Source: Cytospora piceicola
Taxonomy: Eukaryota > Ascomycota > Sordariomycetes > Diaporthales > Cytosporaceae
Length of the DNA stretch: 64,000 nt
Assembly: GCA_023375675.1 (NCBI GenBank)
Contig: JALQBC010000044.1
Span: forward strand, 1 to 64,000
Reading direction: 5' to 3'
The notes beneath the pieces are model-generated. The model did no database searches, was not told the DNA's origin, and was given only the letters and a program-made list of their open reading frames with translations. Shown piece after piece: positions 22,627-34,714 of the stretch (position 1 is the stretch's first letter; each line of letters opens with the position of its first letter). Made by a program: the position numbers and the translations under genes.

Positions 22627-23753
22627 GACTGCTTCTTGTTGGAGTGAAAGTGGGACCTGACGATACCTGAGAAGGCGGTACGGAAGCACAGTTGTGGCCG
22701 GAACAGGCTCCGTGTTGCCTTTGTGGTGTGTAAGCAAAAACGAGGGACGGCAGAGTTCTCGAGCGGTCAGGTTACACCAAGCTGAGCCGTCCAAGATGCA
22801 ATGCAGGTATCCCAAAATCGGCTGGGCCAGCCGTCGGTGGTGGCAATGGTGGTGGTGAACGGCAAGGGTGAAGAGCTGCCGAGCTGGTGACTCAGGAGGG
22901 GCAGGTCGGGCCCTCGGATGGATTGATGGATGGATAGCTATCACTTAATGTGATGATAAGGCTCGCTGTTCGATAAGAGAGGCACCAAGGATCTGCGTAT
23001 ACTGTTGTATCAGTACTGAAGTGTGATTTTCCCTTACAGGACAAGCGAGCAACGAGCAATACATAGACAGGTGTGGTGGTGGTAGTGGTGCAATCTATAT
23101 GCAGTGTCAAACTTTAGTCAGATTGTGGAGGTGGGGAAAGTGAAGGGGTCAAAGCATCCATGCCCAGGCACTTAAACTAAGTACCCAGGTACCTAGTTAT
23201 AGTGCATGGGTGTCTTAGTATCGCCCTAAATTACGGCCAAGTCATACTGTGGTAGGCCGGTTTGCACCTAAGCGAGCCGTGCCAGTTTCCAATTATGACG
23301 GCCCGGCCATGGTTGATTCCACGTTGAGACAATCTTCACCGACACACGCCTTGGTTGATCTGGCACGGCAAAACGGCCAGACAACGATCTCTAGCATTCT
23401 CTTATCTTGTCTTTGGGAGATGAAGAGACTTGAGCTGTCACCTGCGGCATCTTTAAAGAATCCCTGACCCCTCCCCAGGGTCTGCAGCTAACAGATGTTG
23501 GTCAATACTTGGTTTTTGTTACTTTTTCGGTGGTAGCAAGACGTTGATGCTTACGGATATCGTTTTGCCTTCCAAGACGTCTTGCATTTTTGGACATGCA
23601 ATAGCGATCGTCTGTGCCTCCGTCCCACTATGATGACCACACTTCTTCTTGTTCATCATCTTGGGGGAACGTGGGACATCACATCACGTCACACGGTAAA
23701 CCGGACATTTGTAGGCTCTGGGAATATCTCATACTTGATCATATAATTTCACA
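22627..23753. other. Divergent intergenic region
   Basis: This holds the two promoters of the dioxygenase (minus) and the unknown gene at 23754 (plus). The minus frame upstream of 22626 stays open to 22944 without an ATG and is probably 5' leader. Nothing else is recognised. Confidence 0.4.
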
Positions 23754-24647
23754 ATGAACCTCAGCACCTTGAATGATATTTATGTCGAACCGGCGTTGAG
23801 GTTTCTTGGTCACAAGGCTACGGGCTTCGAACCCAAAGATCTTCCTACTGTCACCAATCAGCATGTTCTCGGTCGACTCGACACCTTTCCGGACTTGATA
23901 CTGCGGGTCAGAAGCCTACAGGCCGAGCAGGAGAGCTTCACGCCCACGGACGACGTCCAAAGAGAAGTCAAGGCTTTCTGCCAAAGTGCCGGGCGTCGAC
24001 TGGTCCGGGCTTGCACAATGATAGAAGGTCTCCGAGACCTATTGTGCTCATGCACCCCGGACGATGTCTTCATGCACCATCGGATCCTGGTCGAATGCCT
24101 TCTCCTGATCAAGGAGTCCCTCGCTTTTTGGAAGGAGTCCGTAGACGCGAAGGAGTTCTACGGGAGGCATGCTCGGTCTGTCGAGGTACGGTTCCAATAC
24201 CTGGAGCGCACGCTACGCCTAGTGCTCATCATTGTCGACTTGACCTTCCCCGAGGGCCTGCGCCCCTACGTAGTGGAGCTGGAAGATGTCCTAGGATGGC
24301 CCGACCTGCAAGAGCAGTTCCAGGTCGACAACGCCGCCTCGTACGCCGAGTCCAAGAAGCGAGTCAGAGTAGGGATCACGGCACCACACTATCGACTACC
24401 AAAGCGGTTTATCCCGTACGGGATGAAGAAGTTGAAACCATACTGGTACCTGAACCCGAACGTGTACGGTCATCTGCAAATGGCGAACCAGTGCTGCATC
24501 AAAAAGCGAAAAGGTACGTTGGATCACATGTCAGGTCGGGGCAAGCCTCGCTCTCAGGCACTCGAACGGTGGTGATGCGACTGACACAATTTCCCAGCTC
24601 CCCCACCGGCCTATTTGAACTTGGGAAGGTTGAACAACTGGGAGTGA
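23754..24647 (+). CDS. Protein of unknown function, two exons
   Basis: The ATG at 23754 has a strong context (TTCACAATGA). Exons 23754-24513 and 24598-24647 flank an 84-nt intron with a GTACGT donor, a CTGAC branch site and a TTTCCCAG acceptor. The product is 269 aa. Without splicing the frame would run to 24575, ending in an unremarkable tail. The spliced version instead ends in a Pro-rich and Asn/Trp-containing tail (LNLGRLNNWE). The protein is mostly alpha-helical, with a basic stretch after residue 200 (KKRVRVG, KRFIPYGMKKLKPYWYLNP) and no signal peptide or membrane segment. I do not recognise a family or predict a function. Confidence 0.65.
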
Positions 24648-25122
24648 AGACGGCGGGAGTTGGCAGTGGGTGTGAAACGTCCTGTAGAGTGGAAGCATTA
24701 GCATCGAATGGCATAGGTGAGACTGTGGCGGGTTGTGTGCTTCTTATTTTGGACTGGCTTTTGAATACAATATTCTTTGGGATTGTAGACTGTAATAGCC
24801 CAATGGTGAAATGTCGTTGTTTTTGCTGAATCATGGCACCTGAAATGGGTGGTAAATGATTTGATAAGCACGTTAGCGGGATATAACGGTTATAACAATA
24901 TACAGGTGAGATGACGCACGGTTAATTGCATTACGCGAACCCCTCAACGCGTGCAGTGCAGCCTTCTCCAAGTTCGCTCCGGTGAAACAGGAACCCCAAC
25001 TTCATTCCACAAGAGCTTTTACCGTCAGCAATCCGACCTCAAGTCATCTCAAACCTCCCAGATCCGATTCTCGAGCTCAGGATTCTATCGGGAGCCACTG
25101 ATTCTGCCAATTGGGTGTCGAT
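24648..25122. other. Intergenic, no gene seen
   Basis: Short region between two plus-strand genes, presumably the 3' flank of the first and the promoter of AIM11. Nothing else is seen. Confidence 0.4.
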
Positions 25123-25761
25123 ATGCCTATCATAGCAAAGCTACTCTCGTCATGGATGGGTGTTGACGAGCCCGCTCAACCTCCAACACAGGCGCCGCCC
25201 GCTCAAGCACAAGCGCAGGCCCAAGCACCCCCACAGCCGAAACAACCAACCCCACTACAGACTGCCGTACAAGATGTGCCTTTCTCGCCCAACCGTTCCC
25301 CCGATGAGCAGTTCCGCCGCTCCGCAAAACAGCTAGGCCTGTTCTTTGCCGGAGCTGGCTTTCTCGCCATGTCAACATTGGTCACGCGACGCGCCGTTGC
25401 TCGCAAGATGGCAGAGTCCACCCCGAGGCTGTTCCAGCCCAGCCACCACGGGCCGCGACCAGCGCCGCGCAACCCAGAAGAGAAGGGCCAAGACCAGCTT
25501 GTAGCGGCGGAGGCCCTGGGTCTGGCGACGCTCAACGTCTTCGGCTTCGGTATACTGTTGACCGGTGGGCTCGCGTGGGCCTTTGACATTTCCAATCTGG
25601 AAGACCTGAGGACCAAGGCGAGGGCGAAGCTGTACGGGGCGAACGGGGTCGTGGATGAGGCGGCTGAGAGGGAAATCGAGGAGTGGATCGCGGACGTCCT
25701 GTCACGAAAAGACAAGAAGGAGGAGAAGGCGGAGGGCACAGAACCCAAGAAGGACGCATAA
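25123..25761 (+). CDS. AIM11: Altered inheritance of mitochondria protein 11 (Aim11) family
   Basis: The gene encodes 212 aa, starting at the ATG at 25123; the frame is open further upstream only to a TTG. After a Gln/Ala/Pro-rich N-terminus (residues about 18-45, QAQAQAQ type) come two hydrophobic segments. The first, QLGLFFAGAGFLAMSTLVTR, lies at about 70-90 and is followed by a basic RRAVARK. The second, ALGLATLNVFGFGILLTGG, lies at about 133-152 and is followed by WAFDISNLEDLR. That pair and the WAFDI signature match the fungal Aim11 family of mitochondrial membrane proteins. Yeast mutants show altered mitochondrial genome inheritance, but the molecular role is not known. The C-terminus is charged (Lys/Glu). 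No intron is needed. Confidence 0.8.
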   Translation: MPIIAKLLSSWMGVDEPAQPPTQAPPAQAQAQAQAPPQPKQPTPLQTAVQDVPFSPNRSPDEQFRRSAKQLGLFFAGAGFLAMSTLVTRRAVARKMAESTPRLFQPSHHGPRPAPRNPEEKGQDQLVAAEALGLATLNVFGFGILLTGGLAWAFDISNLEDLRTKARAKLYGANGVVDEAAEREIEEWIADVLSRKDKKEEKAEGTEPKKDA

Positions 25762-26616
25762 GCCATGTCCATCTCTGGCATGGTCTAGAAGCACAGTCGG
25801 ACCAAGATCCGGGATGGGGGAAAGTCGGTAAACCAAATCATCGGGACCGAAGAGGGCCCTTCTCCCGGGAGCACAGCCGTCTGCCACTCAGGACTCAGGA
25901 CGGAGCTGCACTTGAGAATTGAACCCCCTTTACATGCATAATCAATTACAAGCCCACGTACGGTGTGTCTCATGATCCTGCAACCCTGACAAGATCTTGG
26001 GGCGAGAAGGTTCTAACTTGGTGACAAGGAGTCAATCTCACTAGTTCAGTGTCAAAGCGACGGATTGTTGCAGCTTCCTATGTACATTCGGCCATGCATT
26101 TTGGGCTGCAGTGAGATCTGTAACGTCGACGCCTCTGCATTTTGAACTATACCTGATCGAGACCACTTTGCATACGAACGGAAACTCGGTCTCGGACTTG
26201 CCAAGATGCAACGGAACAACGGAAACCTGCAGGTTGATGCCACGGGGGCTTGGGCATTTTGGCGCCTGACGTCGATACGCGATCTTTGCCAAATTTGCTT
26301 TTTCATCGTCGTCTACTTGTCAGATCGGTCAGACCCCTGGATCATATATTCGGAGGCAACCCTCCATCCTGGTCTGAAAGCCGTGTGGCACATCAGACAT
26401 GCATCTCATCTTCCCTCTCCACACCATCCCATAGATCCGATCTCTTAGACCAGAAGATATATCCGTGCGTAACGGATTATCCAATCCTCACGACCCGGCA
26501 TTTGACAGCCTCCGTGCTACCATACCTCGGATTTACCACTCACTGATTTTCGCTCGAAACCCTCCTTCTCGGTGGCCAGACAGTCAAATTACTGTTTCCA
26601 ACGCTGACAGGCGAAT
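25762..26616. other. Intergenic, no gene seen
   Basis: About 850 bases between plus-strand genes. Short frames on both strands have no supporting motif. The end, with CTGACAG near 26604, could be a 5'-leader intron acceptor for the next gene, but the matching donor is not clear. Confidence 0.35.
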
Positions 26617-28378
26617 ATGAAAGCCAAGATCACCGTCGCCGTCGAAGAATATCGCCCCAGCTATGCCGATGGGGAAATTAAATTCGTGCTCCAGTCCCCT
26701 ATCTCGCCTGAAAGACGACCCGGTGACAAAATACTCGTCCGACAAGATCGAGGAGAACTCAATAATTTTGTGGACTTCAGCAAACCCGAAGAACTCGTCA
26801 AACTGGACAGTGGCCCCAAGAGCGCATATGCTCACGGCATTCTCCTCCGATCCGACCCAAGTAACGGGCATCGCGAGGGGGATCAGATTTGGCTCACCGG
26901 CTCAGCCACTAGGCATCCTGCAGATGGTATATCCGCAGTCAACCTCCGTACGTGGGAGCCCCTGAAAGTCGCGTTGCACGAGGTGTGCTGGATACCCAAG
27001 TACCACACGCTAGACCGCGGAGAGGACGACGAGGAGCTGGTTACAATCTCTGGGCCGACGGTTAAAAGCAACAAAAGGGGATATGTACTGGGAGTGGTGC
27101 AGCGGCTCTGTACTCGAGATCGCATTGTCAAGGTCAAGAGTGTGGATCTTCGGGACATTGTCGAGCAGGATCTGTGGAAATACCAGAACCTGACGGCCTT
27201 GGCAGATGGGAGAGGGAGGATCGAGAAGCTATTTCGCCGAAGCCTGGAATCCGTGAGGCCTGCTACGTTCTTCGACGACGACACTGACGAGGAGAGTGAG
27301 GGCCAATCGGTCATCGAGGGGCTAGGGTCAGAGACAGATTCTAGCCGGGCAGTCAGCTTGGCCCCTTCATCAACGAACATCTCAGAGGGAGCATCCTTGG
27401 GTATCAGCATCGACTATTCACTCAACGAGGGGGAAGATGATCCGCATGTGAACCGGCGCCACCTAGAGCTCGAACGCAAGGTCATGGCCGACCTAGCCAA
27501 GGAGCCAAAGCCTGTTGTATACGGCCCGGTACGTTCCAGACGCTCCAGTATTTCCAAGAGACATGCTAACATGGGGAAAAAAGCCGGCGAGCGTCTGTAA
27601 CCTCGGCCACAGGTGTCCCACCCCGCCGATGATCTTCTGTCATGCCAACATGCCGACCCTCGAGAACCTATACCCGAAGCACCACCACCGGGAAAACCAC
27701 CAATGCCGCAGGGGCGCCGGCCACAGCCTCCACTGCGTGTTCCAAATCCGCAAGGACAGCAAGGGGAAAGAGTCGGTCGACAAGACATCCTGCATCCTCC
27801 CGCCGACCGTGCGGCACATGTGCTGCGAGACCAACGCCCCGCCCTTCAAGTCCTTCACCCGGCCGCCCATCCTGAAGCCGGTAGGCGGGGCCGGCGTGGT
27901 CAGGCAGGGGCGGGACTTCTCGGTCGCGGGCGAGCTGGAGGACGACTACAGCGACCTGCCCGTCGAGGTGGCGGAGATGCCGTACGTGCCGGAGCGGGAC
28001 CTGGACGACCTGGTGAAGGGCGAGCCCGCGTACCGGGAGGGCGTCGTCAAGGCGGAGAAGGCGGCGCAGCTGCTCAACAGCCTCTGCGGCGGCGGTGCCT
28101 GCCACGGCCAGCCACTGCAACTGCAAGAGCTACCGGTCTGTAGCCTTGGCGCCGCGCCCGGGCCGTCTTCTTCTGCTCCGATGATGTTCAGCCCCTGGGA
28201 TGCCCAGGCTGGGCTCGAGCCTCTCGGCAGTGCCTCCAGGCCGATCGTGGTGGACGAAGAGGACGAAGATGATGATGATGACGATGAATACGAAGACGAA
28301 AATGAAGAGGAGGATGAGCCTGATGTTTTTGGTGACCGGCACTTCCACGACGACGACGAGATGGACCTGGAAGATTAG
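26617..28378 (+). CDS. Unknown protein with Cys/His-rich centre and acidic tail, two exons
   Basis: Exons 26617-27528 and 27584-28378 flank a 55-nt intron with a GTACGT donor and a textbook GCTAAC branch site. The acceptor is an AAAAAAG, and the phase closes at 0, giving 568 aa. The first half is globular and charged without known motifs, with a Ser/Asp/Glu stretch around residues 215-270. The second exon opens with a Cys/His-rich block (CNLGHRCPTPPMIFC, then HHH, HSLHC, CCE) at about 308-390 that could bind zinc. The last 50 residues are almost all Asp/Glu. Such tails often occur in histone- or ribosome-binding nuclear proteins, but that is only an analogy. It converges with the pantothenate kinase gene. 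I do not recognise a family. Confidence 0.65.
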
Positions 28379-28915
28379 ATTTGCCCAGTGGGGCAAGAAT
28401 CCGATGCGAGATGCGGACAGGAAGACCTTGGACAGGATTTCTACTTTGTTTGTTGATATATTTTGACTTGGGGCTTTAGACTTCTAGGTCATCTGTGATA
28501 CCATCCCCGAAGGTAGCTGCCATTTGGCATGCTGTGTGCGATAAAACAATCTTGGCTTGTGCCAACACTTTATAATACTCATACTACTTTAACGACCAAT
28601 ATACTTACTTACCTCACCTGAATACAACTACAACAGCTGGTTCATTAAATATCTTATTTAGGTAAATACGTTGGATATATATTTCCAGCGGTCTATTCTC
28701 GATACGAGAGAGCCTCTATATGTGGTGCAATACGAAGTTGAATATTGCCTCTCTTCCCAATATGACCGACGATCCCCATCCTTGGACGTGATGCGTCTAC
28801 CAAACGCCGAACCCATGATAAAAAATGCCGACCACCAAGCAGTGCGTACTCATCATCTAGTCCAGAACTCCCTCTTCCCCTCCCTCTCGTCCACCGCACG
28901 TCCTTTTCCCCCGTC
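28379..28915. other. Convergent intergenic region
   Basis: The 3' ends of two genes face each other here. Positions 28550-28690 are AT-rich and probably hold both polyadenylation regions. No gene is seen. Confidence 0.4.
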
Positions 28916-30728
28916 CTATACTATATCCACCGCCGACCCGCTCAACCCCGATATCGTCCCGGGGTACGCCAGCGCCGGCCTCCCCGCCCCCGTCCCGGGG
29001 TACTCCAGCACGGGGGGCGGCACGCCGCCGCCGCCGGCGTCGGCCCGGCCCTTCATCCTGCTCTCCAGGCCGAGGTTCGAGCCCTCCTCGAAGCTGCCGC
29101 GTCGGCCCCAGTTCCGCGGCTGCCTCTTGAGGAAGGCGCCGACGGAGCCCAGGTAGCCCTCGTGGCGGAGGAAGTAGGCCTGCTTGGACCCGCCGGACCA
29201 GAACTTGATGGCGTACGACAGCGTGTTCATGGTCTGGGGGTGGCCGCGGATGAAGGACCCGCCAAAGTAGATGCTCTCCAGGCCGTGGACCTGGGACTGC
29301 AGGTAGGCCAGCTGCCCGATGTTGTTGGAGATGGCGTACAGGAGGGACCGGCTCACGTCCGCCGAGGAGAAGCGCGCCGTGTCGGCTGGTGGCCTCGGCG
29401 TCGAGGAGGAGGAGGAACTGTTTGGTTTTTGTGGTTGTTGCTGCTGCTGCTGCTGTGCGTTTTCTACGTCGCCGTTGCTCAGGCCGCCCATGTCCTCGGC
29501 CTCGCTCTCGGCCTCGCGCTTCATCTTGAAGACCTTGCCGAACGAGCTGGCGATGGTGGTGTTCTTGAGGCCGATCTTGCCGTAGTCGGTGCCGTAGATG
29601 TCGCCGACCAGCATGTCGACGTTGGCGTTGTCGCCGTGCGCCGCGTTGTCCAGCATCTCGTCGAAGCTCCCGGCGCCCGTCAGCATGCTGAGCAGGCCCC
29701 ACAGGGTGCCCCCGCCGAGGCTGGTGCCGCCGACGCGCTGGTACTCCCTCGGGCCGCTGACCTTGAGCATGGAGACGCCGCTCCCGATGTTGACCAGCAG
29801 GTACGGGTAGATGTTGTCGCCCGGGCTGGCGAAGTGCATGGGGTCCGTCTCGGAGTAGGTGAAGACCTCGCGGGGGATCTCGGTGATGAAGAAGTCCAGG
29901 CCTATGATCAGGCACTCCATCTCGTCCTCCCGGATCACGTCCACGCCCAGCACGTCCCGGATCTTGTCGTAGTACTTGTACGCGCCGCCGCCCGTCGCCA
30001 TGACCGTCAGCTTGGTCGGGTGCGACCCGTTGAGCGTCTGCTGCTCCTCCTTCAGGTGCCGCATGAAGGCGATGCAGTCGTCTATCCGGTCCGTCTCGAA
30101 CGAGGTGAAGTTGAGGCGGCCGCCGGGCTCGGTGGAGAAGTCCTCGCGGGAGAAGTAGACGACTTTGGCGAGGGAGCCGCCGATCTGCATAGGACAAGAA
30201 CCAAACTGTCAGCATCTTGCTCCCTTGCGGGTTCCCGGCGCAATGATGGAGGGAGGGGAATTTGCGCGCAAAGAGCCTCACGGGTCGCAGGTCTACCAGC
30301 TACTGTGCGACGGACGTACGCGACGGGGCGTCGTGGTGGGAAGGGAAGTGCGGACCATTGGGGCCAACGGGGGGCGCTGCGCTGCGCTAACTCACATCTA
30401 CGGCTATATGGCTCACCACGGCCGTGTGGTTGGGTAACCTGATGTCCTTGGTCTGGTGGTGGTGGTCGGGCGAGCCAGAGCGGCCATTGAGGCCGTGGGT
30501 GCCCGGCGACTTGGGCTCCTGCTCCACGATGAAGGCGCCCTTGACATTGATCTTGACGCTGCCCGGGTGTATTATGGTGCTATCTATCTCGGCGGTGGTG
30601 GTCGCTGTCCTCGGCCGCCCGATGTGTTCTCCGGCTGTTGCGGGGTCTTGCGCCGGGCTTGCGGTCGTTGTCGCATCATGACTACTGCTGGTGGTTTGCA
30701 GCAGTTCTGGTGCGCTCTCGGTCGCCAT
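28916..30728 (-). CDS. Pantothenate kinase (eukaryotic type II)
   Basis: Exons 30728-30396 and 30184-28916 join in phase 0 (GTGAGT donor, TGCAG acceptor, 211-nt intron) to give 533 aa. I prefer the ATG at 30728 (AACATGGCG context) over one 12 codons upstream at 30764. The enzyme phosphorylates pantothenate with ATP, the first and controlling step of CoA synthesis, in the cytosol. The acetate/sugar-kinase-fold motifs are clear: the splice joins AVD to IGGSLAKVVYF (residues about 109-120), then TGGGAYKY near 175, VNIGSGVSMLKV near 242 and GGTSLGGGTLWGL near 263. The C-terminal part has YFGGSFIRGH. An insertion at about 340-380 carries seven Gln (355-361) and six Ser. The first 100 residues are a poorly conserved Thr/Ser-rich leader. 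Confidence 0.92.
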
Positions 30729-32760
30729 GTTGGTTGCTGCGTCGCACAGCCGGGTCGAGGGCATCTGTGTCGGGTGGACCGGACCGGGTTTGAGGGTTTG
30801 AGGGGTTTCGATGTCGAGGATAATGGGTTCGTCTGTTGTCGATTGTTGGGGCGCATGCGACAGTTATTGTATACGTACTTAGTTGTAAGGGTAGCACTCG
30901 AATGTTGCAGTCGTAATAAAATGCGACCAATCAGAGGTTGTCATTTCAAGTGGTTTTCTCCACGGCTTCCAAGCCCCGCGGACTACAACTGCTACCAAGT
31001 CGTAACAGAATTGCGCTAGTGGCGGATGGGCGTTTCCTATTGGCTGGTATAGCTCCCAATATCTGGGGTTCTTGCGGGGAGGCTTTATCGCAAAGCTTAT
31101 CGGGTCACATTACCCCTCCGATTTAGGAATAGCACAACTCTACTGCGAATTGGTAGCTGCTATTGGCACACGCGACTGCCACGGGAGTTGACCGCAGTTA
31201 TGAATCCCTGCCTTGTTCAGTGCAATATCCGGCATAATGCCTCCTCATAGACAAACCATGCATGACATGCCATACAACCATCCTCAGTTATCACATTGCG
31301 GGACGTTGAAGATGACCACCTCAAAGCCCGTGCGGCGCGGCTCCATCTAGCCGAAGAGCTCGAGACGTTGAAGCACGTGGCTGTTGGTATGGGGCGCATG
31401 ATGGCGCAAACGGTTGGCCGAGGCTCGAGATCACGGCCTTCCTCGAATTATGGACGCTTATACCAGAGAATCATGGGCTGTTGCCTCGATTCATCAACGC
31501 CTGCCGCTCGGCATCATGTGGTACGCTGAACTCAACCATGGCAAAGCTGGTCAACACGAATCTCTTTATTTTCAGGCTCCTAGCCTTCCGCTGTAGCGAA
31601 GATGCCGACCTGGGATGAAAGGCGTAGCTCACTTTGAAAGCGCCATCCGCCGTAGTCTTCTGTTCGAGCTATATCTTCGCTTGCATGACCTCGCTTGTCC
31701 TCGACTCCTCGACCGCGGCAGCCAGAAAGAGTGCGAGGCTGGAAAAGAAGTCCGTAGCTACCCGGTCTTCCAGAAACGCTGTTTATAGACACTATTAGCC
31801 AACGGATCGACTGAGAAAATGGACAATTGCGCATGCGGCCTAATGGTGTGAATTGTGCCTGGTCCTGAGAGCGACCGCGCCATTTGCAGTGGTCCCTGAA
31901 TGCCTCGACGGTAAGTGGACTTACAGGCCGGAGCTTTGGTCTTGTATTTCCCATGACAAGCTGCCCGATTTGGGAGGCTGCGCCGGCGGACTCGGCTTGC
32001 TCAAAGCAACAGGAGCAGTCAGAGGACCCGGCGGGCTGACGACCTTAAGAAGCTCTCGACGAAGATTTATGGAATTGGTCTGAGGGAGAGGAAAATGCCC
32101 TCCGAAACTCTATCTAGGAGCCAAGCCTTGCGCCATCCCACCGGAAACCATCCGGTATACGATTGGCCAGACGCTTTTGAAAGCTGCGATTCAGGCAAGT
32201 GATGGGTCGGTCGTCTTCTTCATCGGCATCCCACATTCATCGTGGATCAAGATTGATGTCTTGGCTACTACCACTCAGGGTTCAGGAGCCTTCATAAATT
32301 GCTCCTTTTTGTAGTATCTTTTCTTCTTCGCTGGTGACGACTCATGGAGACATAGATTCAATCACTCTTCAGCTTCGTATTGTGAGCGACTTTTGCCTAC
32401 TTACTAGCAGGTAGGTATCATGGTGGTACGGAACAGCATAGTAAGGATGAAAGTGCCAGAAATCACCCTGACACCCACGCACTCAACCCATCTGAGACTA
32501 TCTCTCCTCACTTAACAGCTACCTTTCCCTGCCATGCTGCCAAATCATTCCGCTGCGCTGGCGACCCATAATGATTGCCTTGTTTTCAGTACTCGTCGGC
32601 TCCATGCAGACGGCGGGGCCCGTGCTTGAGGGCGCCCTGACATTACGCCTCTCATGGCGTTTGTGTTTCTGGAACAACCCGCACTGGCGCAGCGAACATA
32701 AATAATGCCCTCCTGTAAAGCAGGATCACTGGCCTCGAGAGCAGGCGCGGCGACAAGACG
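30729..32760. other. Intergenic with coding-like debris
   Basis: Two kilobases without an intact gene. Between about 31300 and 32090 short stretches in several frames on the plus strand look protein-like in composition but are broken by stops and frame changes. I take them as possible decayed coding sequence that I cannot identify. The block ends just before the MFS pseudogene and may belong to the same decay. Confidence 0.35.
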
Positions 32761-33684
32761 ATGAAGCAGGTGGTTCTAGAATTTGACTTCCTGAGCCTGG
32801 CCATCTGGATCCCCACTATTGTGTGCCTGACGCTTGTTATGCAGTTTGGCCGTGTTATCTATGCGTGGACCAGCGAAGTGCTCATCGCGCTGTACATCGT
32901 CACCGTGGTGCTTCTTGTGTTGTTTGTGATGATGCAGGTACGCCATGGGGACAGCGCGTTAGCACTTGTGCGAATTTGGAAGCGAAGGAGTCTTGCATGC
33001 TTGGCATTCAATGTTATATGGGTTTTATTTCAGACAGCGGAGCATCAAGTAGCCTACTTTATGAGTGCTAAGACTACACCCGCCTAGAAATGCCAGTCTC
33101 CGTCTAATCTGTGAGGTATCATAGCTACCAATATTCTTCCAGATTTTTGCACTACAGTCAGGGGTCGACACGATTCCCAGCTTCCTCAGCTAAGTCGTGT
33201 TCCAGATTATAGCAAGCATCCGCAAATTCTGGTTGGGTTATTCCACACCATTTATGCTGACTGGCAGCGCAATGGGCATAGTGGGCACTGCCTTGCTTTC
33301 CACGCTGACCGTACTCAAACCGTCTTCCAGAATCCGCGCGACACGCCCACGGCGCTGACAATCATCACCACTTGCCAGGAACTGGGCGTCAGCCTGAGGA
33401 CGAGCATCGGCGAGGCTATGATCGGTAATAAAGTACGCTGGCAGCTGCAGCGTGTTCTCCCGGGCCTCACTACGAAGCAGATCTCGGAGAAGGGCATGAC
33501 GGGCCTGCAGGGTTTGATGACTCTGGTTCAGAAGCATCTCGTGGCTGAGGCGTACGCGTATGCGGTGCGAGCGATCCTTTACGGATCAACAGCTCTTTCT
33601 GCTGCCTATTTTATACTTGCCTGCTTCGTTGTGTGGAAGAGTATCAAGGAAAATAGAGAGAACGGAGGAGAGAAAAAGGGTTGA
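32761..33684 (+). pseudogene. Decayed MFS drug:H+ antiporter (DHA14-type), N-terminus missing
   Basis: Three frame-shifted pieces reproduce the C-terminal half of a 14-segment MFS efflux pump. Piece one (32761-33087) begins in the middle of the family with the segments LAIWIPTIVCLTLVMQFG and LIALYIVTVVLLVLFVMMQ. Piece two (about 33140-33350) has the substrate-loop words LQSGVDTIPSFLS, then a stop, then STPFMLTGSAMGIVGTALLS. Piece three (about 33335-33684) carries TALTIITTCQELGVSLRTSIGEAM and a final membrane helix with a basic tail. An intact pump would be about 550 aa; here the first six or so helices are absent and the frame breaks at least twice. It cannot make a transporter. Confidence 0.75.
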
Positions 33685-34714
33685 GATGGCCCGGTGCCTT
33701 GATAAAGGCTTGGCTCTCTATGAGGGACGACAGCTTCGATACGATCGAATTCGCGGCACAACCCCTAGTGGCGCATATAACATCGTCATCTTCACAGATA
33801 CAGGCAATGTCCAAATCAGTGCAATATACAGATTGTCGATTGAACAGCATTTGCTTGGCTTACGAATTGGTGAGAACAAGGCAGTTGGGCCCTTGGAGAA
33901 AGCGTGTTAGTCGATTGGTCAAACAGTACCACTAGCCCCACTTTGACCGTGGCACCCCCAAAGGACATCGCACCCGTTGTCCCTCAACAACTCGCTCGTT
34001 TGTTCCTTAGAGCATCGATAGAGTCGACAAGCTTTAGCATTTATATGGATTCTTAATCTGAGGGATTGGACATATCTAAGGCGGGTTTTTGTTAACTGGT
34101 GAGTAGTGACCCATCCGCCTACTCCTAACAGACACTCGCGCCTCCTGCAATTTCAAAACTGTTCAGCCCCCCAGAATGGAGTCCAAGAACACAAGACTGC
34201 GTTCTCGTTTTCAACTGTTTATTTTCATATTGGCTTGGCGTCTCGGTTTGCTGTCACCACCGGCTATATCGACTTCGGCATTCCGCTCGCTTTGCCGTAT
34301 GATTCGAGATAGGTGGTCACCAGGTAAGCTGTAATAGTCGTAGCTGCAGGGGTCTCTGGAGACCTCTAATTATCAAGGTACCGTGCTAATCATTAAGGCC
34401 CGGTCCCTGGAAGATTAGGACTCGGACTTATAAGTCTGGGATGCCTAAAAAGGCTGGTCAGACGCCGCAAGTTTGTATATATACCCCAAAGTGGATTAAT
34501 CTAATTACATCCCTGCTACCTTGTCGCTTATTATATACCACGAAGGCAGACTGAAATTCCGGGATTTTCTTGCCGTTGCACAAGTACCACCCCAGTCTCC
34601 ACTCGCGATCGATAATAGTAGATCGCTCCGCGCCACACAGCATTAGTATCGACTATCAGAATGGCAGGCGATCCTTAAGTAGGTACCAGTGTAACTCTGC
34701 TTTGTACCTATAGG
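33685..34714. other. Intergenic, no gene seen
   Basis: About 1 kb of mixed composition after the MFS pseudogene. No motif or splice structure supports a gene. Confidence 0.4.

Noticed and set aside
24011..24829. 272-codon plus-strand ORF overlapping the gene at 23754
   Set aside because: Out of frame with the better-supported gene; its tail lies in intron and 3' flank.
28857..30281. 474-codon minus-strand ORF over pantothenate kinase
   Set aside because: Frame-shifted shadow rich in Arg, Gly and Pro; the true kinase frame is clear.
29162..30442. 426-codon plus-strand ORF
   Set aside because: Antisense shadow of the pantothenate kinase exon.
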